Shown here: piece after piece, positions 5,498 through 8,593 of the stretch
Position numbering within the stretch: position 1 is the first letter of the stretch
How the letters are laid out: every line of letters starts with the position of its first letter
Source of the DNA: Candidatus Scatomorpha merdipullorum
Lineage (GTDB): Bacteria > Bacillota > Clostridia > Oscillospirales > Oscillospiraceae
Reading direction: 5' to 3'
DNA length: 8,593 nucleotides
Assembly: GCA_018716795.1 (NCBI GenBank)
Contig: DVJK01000133.1
Coordinates: 1 to 8,593, forward strand
Made by a program: the position numbers and the translations under genes
The notes under the pieces: generated by a model
Database searches by the model: none
The model's input: only the letters and a program-made list of their open reading frames with translations
What the model was told of the DNA's origin: nothing

Positions 5498-5517
5498 GCG
5501 CCGTCGCGCAAAGCGAA

Positions 5518-5548
5518 CCGCCGCCCTCCCCAAGCGGGAGGGCGGCGG
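5518..5548 (-). terminator. Hairpin ending the ribU transcript
   Basis: A perfect 13-bp GC-rich stem (5518-5530 with 5536-5548) closes a five-base loop, 12 bases after the ribU stop codon on the minus strand. Only a poor T tract (TTCGCTTT) follows, so it may act as a weak terminator or 3'-end stabiliser between convergent operons. Confidence 0.65.
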
Positions 5549-5560
5549 CCTTATACATCA

Positions 5561-6244
5561 TTATATAATTCCCTGCAGGCTCAGCGCGAAGAGCACGCAG
5601 CTCACGAAGACGAAGAGTATGACGAGCGTCATGCCCAGGTGCTTTTTGCCCTGCACGGGCGCGGCCTGGCTCGTGGACTCGGGTATCAGCTTGGCGCGGC
5701 GGAGCGCGTCGACGACGGGCTTGTAGACCAGGAGCGTCGCGGTCATGTTGAGGCCGCCCTTGACGGCGTTGAAGGGAAGGAAGACGGTCGGCAGCATGGC
5801 GGCGACTGCCTCGCGCGGGATCTTCTGGTAGATAGGCGTGAGGAAGTAGTTCCAGGCCAGCATGACAACGACCAGCACGACCACCGCGGAAGCGAGGCCG
5901 ACTATCGCGCCCTTCATCGTGTGCTTGCGCTTATATATGGCGCAGGCGGTGCAGACAAAGCTCGCCGTGGCGACGATGTTCATGATGCAGCCGATGATAT
6001 CCGTGTGGCTGACCGTGACCATCTCCAGTACGCAGACAATGACAATCATCATCAGCGCCGCGATGGGCCCGTAGACAAAGCCGCCTATGCAGAGCACGAC
6101 GTCCTTGAAGTCGAAGTCCAGAAAGCCGTTGACGCTCGGCATAAGCTTGCTCAGATACATGACCACATAGGCCAGGGCCGTGAGCATCGCCAGGGTGGCG
6201 AGCTTCTTGGTGTCCATACGGGCAGATTTTTTGACAGCATCCAT
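5561..6244 (-). CDS. ribU: ECF transporter substrate-binding (S) component, riboflavin type
   Basis: This 227-residue integral membrane protein is predicted to bind riboflavin and, with the shared energy-coupling module EcfT/EcfA/EcfA' encoded elsewhere, to import it. The start of the first helix, KLATLAMLTALAYVVMYL (14-31), followed by FLDFDFKDVVLCIGGFVYGPIAAL (41-64), is characteristic of RibU-type S components. Hydrophobic helices follow to about residue 180. After a polar linker (182-202) there is one more hydrophobic segment (204-226), beyond the usual six. The start at 6244 has CGGAGGT (6258-6252) seven bases upstream; a longer frame to 6424 would run through the riboswitch. The FMN riboswitch upstream is strong independent support for the substrate, since FMN is made from riboflavin. 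Confidence 0.92.
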   Translation of the reverse strand: MDAVKKSARMDTKKLATLAMLTALAYVVMYLSKLMPSVNGFLDFDFKDVVLCIGGFVYGPIAALMMIVIVCVLEMVTVSHTDIIGCIMNIVATASFVCTACAIYKRKHTMKGAIVGLASAVVVLVVVMLAWNYFLTPIYQKIPREAVAAMLPTVFLPFNAVKGGLNMTATLLVYKPVVDALRRAKLIPESTSQAAPVQGKKHLGMTLVILFVFVSCVLFALSLQGII

Positions 6245-6256
6245 AAAAAATACCTC

Positions 6257-6304
6257 CGAAAGGAAATTACCCGAAAGAAATCTTCTTCCGGGCGCAATCT
6301 TTCG
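6257..6304 (-). promoter_or_regulatory. Probable expression platform of the FMN riboswitch
   Basis: Between the aptamer and the start codon, CTTTCG occurs twice on the transcript (6277-6272 and 6262-6257) and can pair with one CGAAAG (6304-6299). The second copy runs straight into the CGGAGG ribosome-binding site. The first copy is also the 3' arm of a 10-bp hairpin (6270-6292, one G-U pair, loop GAT). No T tract follows that hairpin, so control of ribosome access looks more likely than termination. Hand-paired. Confidence 0.45.
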
Positions 6305-6324
6305 CAGGCGCAAAAAAACTACGC

Positions 6325-6441
6325 GTCTCCTTCCATCCAGACTGTACTGTCGGTATCGGAATCGCACCGATTCGGCCCCGGTAAACCGAGGTTCGCGGAC
6401 TTTACCGCCGGTCGGGAATTTCACCCTGCCCCGAAGACTCC
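6325..6441 (-). promoter_or_regulatory. FMN riboswitch (RFN element)
   Basis: Reading the minus strand, the conserved RFN blocks appear in order: GGGGCAGGGTGAAATTCCC, then ACCGGCGGTAAAGTCCGCGA, a variable stem, GGTGCGATTCCGATACCGAC, then AGTACAGTCTGGATGGAAGGA. The closing helix P1 is formed by GTCTTC near 6438 and GAAGGAGAC ending near 6325. FMN binding normally lowers expression of riboflavin synthesis or uptake genes; here the gene below is ribU. The aptamer begins about a dozen bases after the predicted transcription start. Confidence 0.97.
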
Positions 6442-6459
6442 TTATTGGGTTGTGAGCAT

Positions 6460-6488
6460 ATTATAGCACGCCCCACCCCAAATTGCAA
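6460..6488 (-). promoter_or_regulatory. Promoter of the FMN riboswitch-ribU unit
   Basis: On the minus strand TTGCAA (6488-6483) and a perfect TATAAT (6465-6460) are exactly 17 bp apart, placing the start near 6453, just before the aptamer. Confidence 0.85.
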
Positions 6489-6504
6489 GCACATTATAAA
6501 TTTC

Positions 6505-6529
6505 GGCGCCCGGGAATTTCCCGGGCGCC
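6505..6529 (-). terminator. Terminator of the DUF4358-like lipoprotein gene
   Basis: A 25-base near-perfect palindrome with 12-bp arms, GGCGCCCGGGAA and its complement, lies 18 bases after the stop codon. The following minus-strand sequence GAAATTTATAAT is A/T-rich but not a clean T tract. It sits 17 bp above the ribU -35. Confidence 0.75.
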
Positions 6530-6546
6530 AGAGCTTGTGCGTGGAT

Positions 6547-7053
6547 TTACAGCGCGGCGGTGATGCCCTCGGCGACCTCGTCCCAGCCCTCGCTCATGAC
6601 GAGCATGACGGTGCCGTCGTCAAGCGTCTTGAGGATGGCGTTGTTGGCTATCTCGCCCTGGTCGGGCAGGTAGAACTCGAAGCTCTTCTGCGTGCCCTCG
6701 ACGTAGGTCTGAAGCGCGCTCGTGACGGCCTCCTCCCTGCCCTCGACGGGCTTGAAAAGTCCGACGCAGTAGGCCTGGGTGTTCATGAGGGAGACGCTCA
6801 GGGCGTAGGCGTCGAGGTCCTCGGCCTTTAGGCCGAGCAGGTCCCAGACGATGGAGCCCATCTCCTCCTCTTCGCCGGTGATGTAGATGGGGCGGTCGGC
6901 GTTGTCGGCGTCGCTGCGGCCGGCGGTGATGGCTTCCTTATAGTGCTCGGCGAGCTCCGCGCCGCTGAGGGCGGGTTCCTCGGCCTCGCCGCAGGCGGCG
7001 AGCAGGCTCATGCACATGACGGCTCCGAGTATGAGGGCCAGAATCTTTTTCAT
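6547..7053 (-). CDS. Small lipoprotein resembling the DUF4358 family
   Basis: This 168-residue protein has a clear lipoprotein signal: MKK, a hydrophobic stretch and the lipobox LAAC with Cys21. The mature part is acidic and would be anchored on the outer membrane face of the cytoplasmic membrane. From about residue 74, LGLKAEDLDAYALSVSLMNT and then VGLFKPVEGREEAVTSALQTY, FYLPDQGEIANNAI and DDGTVMLVMSE recall DUF4358 lipoproteins of Clostridia, whose function is unknown. The assignment is from memory of the family pattern. AAGGAG (7067-7062) precedes the start by eight bases. It stands alone, with a terminator below and a divergent SLOG gene above. I found no convincing promoter: TCTAAT lies in the right place but lacks a -35. 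Confidence 0.75.
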   Translation of the reverse strand: MKKILALILGAVMCMSLLAACGEAEEPALSGAELAEHYKEAITAGRSDADNADRPIYITGEEEEMGSIVWDLLGLKAEDLDAYALSVSLMNTQAYCVGLFKPVEGREEAVTSALQTYVEGTQKSFEFYLPDQGEIANNAILKTLDDGTVMLVMSEGWDEVAEGITAAL

Positions 7054-7085
7054 TTTACATTCTCCTTGTTTTTTCGTTCACGCCC

Positions 7086-7114
7086 TTGACGGTGGGCGCG
7101 CGAGGCATTAGACT
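7086..7114 (+). promoter_or_regulatory. Promoter of the SLOG gene
   Basis: TTGACG (7086-7091) and TAGACT (7109-7114) are 17 bp apart, with a predicted start near 7121. The next plus-strand gene, the EIIC gene, has the same -10 box and spacing. Confidence 0.7.
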
Positions 7115-7120
7115 AGTACC

Positions 7121-7156
7121 GCGGGCGGAAAGTTCCCGCTTTTGAAAAAATTTTTT
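7121..7156 (+). promoter_or_regulatory. 5' leader hairpin and A6T6 tract before the SLOG gene
   Basis: GCGGG (7121-7125) pairs with CCCGC (7135-7139), followed by TTTT, right at the predicted 5' end of the transcript. AAAAAATTTTTT (7145-7156) follows directly before the ribosome-binding site. The hairpin could be a weak attenuator or a 5'-end protector; the A6T6 tract is intrinsically bent DNA. Confidence 0.35.
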
Positions 7157-7169
7157 GTGAGGCCGCGCC

Positions 7170-7679
7170 TTGACGAACTACACTCAAAATGCCACCTGCT
7201 GCCTCACCGGGCACAGGCCGAATAAGCTGCCCTGGGGCGTCGACGAGGAGGACCCGCGCTGCCTCCGGCTCAAGGCCGAGCTGCGCGGCATCCTCGCCGG
7301 GCTCTACGAGCGCGGGCTGCGCCGCTTCATCTGCGGCATGGCCCTGGGCGCGGACATGTACTTTGCCGAGGCCGTGCTGGAGCTGCGAAGCCTCCACCCC
7401 GACGTCGTGCTCGAGGCCGCGGTCCCCTGCCCAGAGCAGGCCGAAAAGTGGAACGCCGCGAACCGCGAGCGCTATGAGCGCATCCTCTCCCTCTGCGACG
7501 TAAAGACCCTGATAAGCCCGCGGTACACCCGCTCCTGCATGCAGGAGCGCAACAGGTATATGGTGGAGGAGTCCTCCGTCGTCATAGGCGTATACTCCGG
7601 CGGGAGCGGCGGCACGCTGAACACCCTGCGCTACGCTTTGAGCCTCGGCCGCGAGCTCGTCCTCGCCCCGGTGGAGTAG
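7170..7679 (+). CDS. SLOG-family protein, YpsA/DUF1273-like (COG4474)
   Basis: This 169-residue soluble protein has the Rossmann-like SLOG fold, expected to bind a nucleotide-type ligand. Seen motifs are CCLTGHRPNKLPWG (10-23), FICGMALGADMYFAEAVLELR (53-73), VPCPEQAEKW (85-94), ERNRYMVEESS (126-136) and the glycine loop GGSGGT (144-149), all typical of YpsA-type proteins. Biochemical function is unknown; B. subtilis YpsA has been linked to cell division and stress. The start is TTG 7170: an in-frame stop lies at 7158-7160 and no ATG or GTG occurs between it and the conserved motif. GTGAGG (7157-7162) is seven bases upstream. SLOG domains also occur in defence and conflict systems, but no partner gene of that kind is present here. 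Confidence 0.88.
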   Translation: MTNYTQNATCCLTGHRPNKLPWGVDEEDPRCLRLKAELRGILAGLYERGLRRFICGMALGADMYFAEAVLELRSLHPDVVLEAAVPCPEQAEKWNAANRERYERILSLCDVKTLISPRYTRSCMQERNRYMVEESSVVIGVYSGGSGGTLNTLRYALSLGRELVLAPVE

Positions 7680-7705
7680 CCGCGCTGTTAAAAAGATATC
7701 CAAGC

Positions 7706-7734
7706 TTGACAATCCGCCGTTCCGGTTGTAGACT
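7706..7734 (+). promoter_or_regulatory. Promoter of the EIIC gene
   Basis: A perfect TTGACA (7706-7711) and TAGACT (7729-7734) are 17 bp apart. The start is predicted near 7741, inside the palindrome described at 7737-7766. Confidence 0.8.
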
Positions 7735-7736
7735 GT

Positions 7737-7766
7737 ACTTCACAAGTGTCAAGACACATGTAAAGT
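7737..7766. promoter_or_regulatory. Candidate operator: 30-bp hyphenated palindrome
   Basis: The arms ACTT/AAGT, ACA/TGT and GTGTC/GACAC are arranged symmetrically around a central AA (7751-7752), with one mismatch between each block. It begins two bases after the -10 box and covers the predicted transcription start, an ideal place for a dimeric repressor. The matching RNA hairpin has only a two-base gap at its centre, so a DNA site is more likely than an RNA switch. The regulator is unknown. Confidence 0.6.
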
Positions 7767-7787
7767 CATAACCGGGCGGTGGTTTTT

Positions 7788-8593
7788 ATGTCCAAGGCAA
7801 AGGCCTTCATGCAGCGCAAGAACATCGAGATATCCCTCAAGCGCTACGGTATCGACGCGCTGGGCGCAATGGCGCAGGGCCTCTTCTGCTCGCTGCTTAT
7901 CGGCACGATACTCAAAACTCTCGGCTCCCAGACCGGCGTGGAGATTTTCACGACCGTCGGCAGCTACGCCGGCGCGATGAGCGGGCCGGCGATGGCGATT
8001 GCAATAGGCTGGGCGCTCAAGTGCCCGCCTCTGGTGCTGTTCTCGCTGACCGCCGTCGGCTGGGCCTCAAATGAGCTGGGCGGCGCGGGCGGCCCGCTTG
8101 CGGTGCTGTTCGTCGCGATAATCGCGGCCGAGATAGGCAAGGTCGTCAGCAAGGAGACGCCGATAGACGTCCTCGTGACGCCGCTCGTCACTATCTTCGT
8201 CGGCGTGGCCCTCGCCGCGCTTATCGCGCCGCCGATAGGCGCCGCGGCGAACTACGTCGGCACGCTGATTGTCGAGGCCACGAAGCTGCAGCCCTTCTGG
8301 ATGGGCGTCGTCGTCTCCGCCCTCGTGGGCATTGCGCTGACCCTGCCGATATCCTCCGCCGCGATATGCCACAGCTTTGGGCTCGTGGGCCTCGCGGGCG
8401 GCGCGGCCGTGGCCGGCTGCTGTGCGAACATGGTCGGCTTCGCGGTCATGAGCTTCCGCGAGAACCGCTGGGGCGGCCTCGTCAGCCAGGGCCTCGGCAC
8501 CAGTATGCTGCAGATGGGCAACATCGTCCGCAACCCGAAGATATGGATCCCCGCCATCGTCACCAGCATGATAACCGGCCCGATAGCCACCTG
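7788..8593 (+). CDS. PTS EIIC-type membrane protein (PTS_EIIC_2 family), partial
   Basis: The first 268 residues of an integral membrane protein are present; the gene runs off the right edge. The start MSKAKAFMQRKNIEISLKRYGIDALGAMAQGLF and the later stretches LPISSAAICHSFGLVGLAGGAAVAGCC, VGFAVMSFRENRWGGLVSQGLGTSMLQMGN and VRNPKIWIPAIVTSMITGPIAT match the pattern I know for the PTS_EIIC_2 (PF13303) group. At least six or seven hydrophobic helices are visible. EIIC proteins form the sugar channel of phosphotransferase systems, but this group usually stands alone without EIIA/EIIB, so the substrate and even the PTS link are uncertain. The ribosome-binding site is modest (GGTGG, five bases upstream). 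Ile is often encoded by ATA (12 of 25). Confidence 0.88.
   Translation, partial: MSKAKAFMQRKNIEISLKRYGIDALGAMAQGLFCSLLIGTILKTLGSQTGVEIFTTVGSYAGAMSGPAMAIAIGWALKCPPLVLFSLTAVGWASNELGGAGGPLAVLFVAIIAAEIGKVVSKETPIDVLVTPLVTIFVGVALAALIAPPIGAAANYVGTLIVEATKLQPFWMGVVVSALVGIALTLPISSAAICHSFGLVGLAGGAAVAGCCANMVGFAVMSFRENRWGGLVSQGLGTSMLQMGNIVRNPKIWIPAIVTSMITGPIAT

Noticed and set aside
4510..5511. Minus-strand open frame of 333 codons opposite tsf
   Set aside because: The sequence is a Leu/Ala/Asp/Val-rich mirror of biased tsf codons, crosses the tsf terminator and has no recognisable motif.
6245..6424. In-frame N-terminal extension of ribU
   Set aside because: This DNA is the FMN riboswitch and its expression platform; the ATG at 6244 has the ribosome-binding site.
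7170..7679. SLOG gene as part of an antiphage defence system
   Set aside because: SLOG domains occur in some defence systems, but this protein is of the common YpsA-like type and the neighbours (a lipoprotein and a PTS EIIC protein) show no effector, nuclease or nucleotide cyclase.
1..8593. CRISPR arrays, tRNA/rRNA genes, insertion sequences or prophage
   Set aside because: No regularly spaced repeats, tRNA-like cloverleaf, transposase, integrase or terminal inverted repeats were seen on either strand.

Overview
The window looks like a chromosomal piece of a GC-rich, probably spore-forming Clostridia bacterium. Gut Oscillospiraceae-type lineages (Flavonifractor/Intestinimonas-like) fit best, but this is inference from gene content, not an identification. 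The evidence is a YlmC/YmxH-type sporulation PRC-barrel gene, an FMN-riboswitch-controlled ECF riboflavin transporter, DhaS-type TetR and DUF4358-type lipoprotein genes, strong SD sequences, sigma-A-like promoters and heavy G+C codon use. I see no tRNA, rRNA, insertion sequence, phage gene or CRISPR array.

Layout: (1) 1-1506, minus strand: a signalling-type cluster with a membrane-anchored FHA protein, then a zinc-ribbon/FHA protein with its own promoter, then the first codons of a third gene leaving the left edge. (2) 1533-3189: a GH25 lysozyme-type lipoprotein (minus, with its own terminator) diverges from a TetR/DhaS-type regulator (plus). The shared intergenic region carries two good promoters and a dyad that is a candidate operator. 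(3) 3192-5497: a ylmC/ymxH gene whose terminator hairpin contains the promoter of the next unit, then a structured leader, rpsB (ribosomal protein S2) and tsf (EF-Ts), ended by a strong terminator. (4) 5518-6488, minus: a riboflavin ECF S component (RibU) preceded by a textbook FMN riboswitch and a consensus promoter. (5) 6505-7053, minus: a small DUF4358-like lipoprotein. (6) 7086-7679, plus: a SLOG/YpsA-like protein with a TTG start. (7) 7706-8593, plus: a PTS EIIC_2-type membrane protein cut by the right edge; a 30-bp hyphenated palindrome lies across its predicted transcription start.

Most of the window is ordinary housekeeping and accessory clostridial DNA. I do not find a complete, clearly new multi-gene system. 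The parts most worth a second look are regulatory: the terminator/promoter overlap and structured leader in front of rpsB, the palindrome at the EIIC promoter, the dyad between the GH25 and TetR genes, and the two-FHA cluster, whose zinc-ribbon protein has five regularly placed Pro-Thr-Glu/Gln motifs in its linker. Promoter, operator and RNA-structure calls were made by reading and hand-pairing the sequence; no folding or database search was run.
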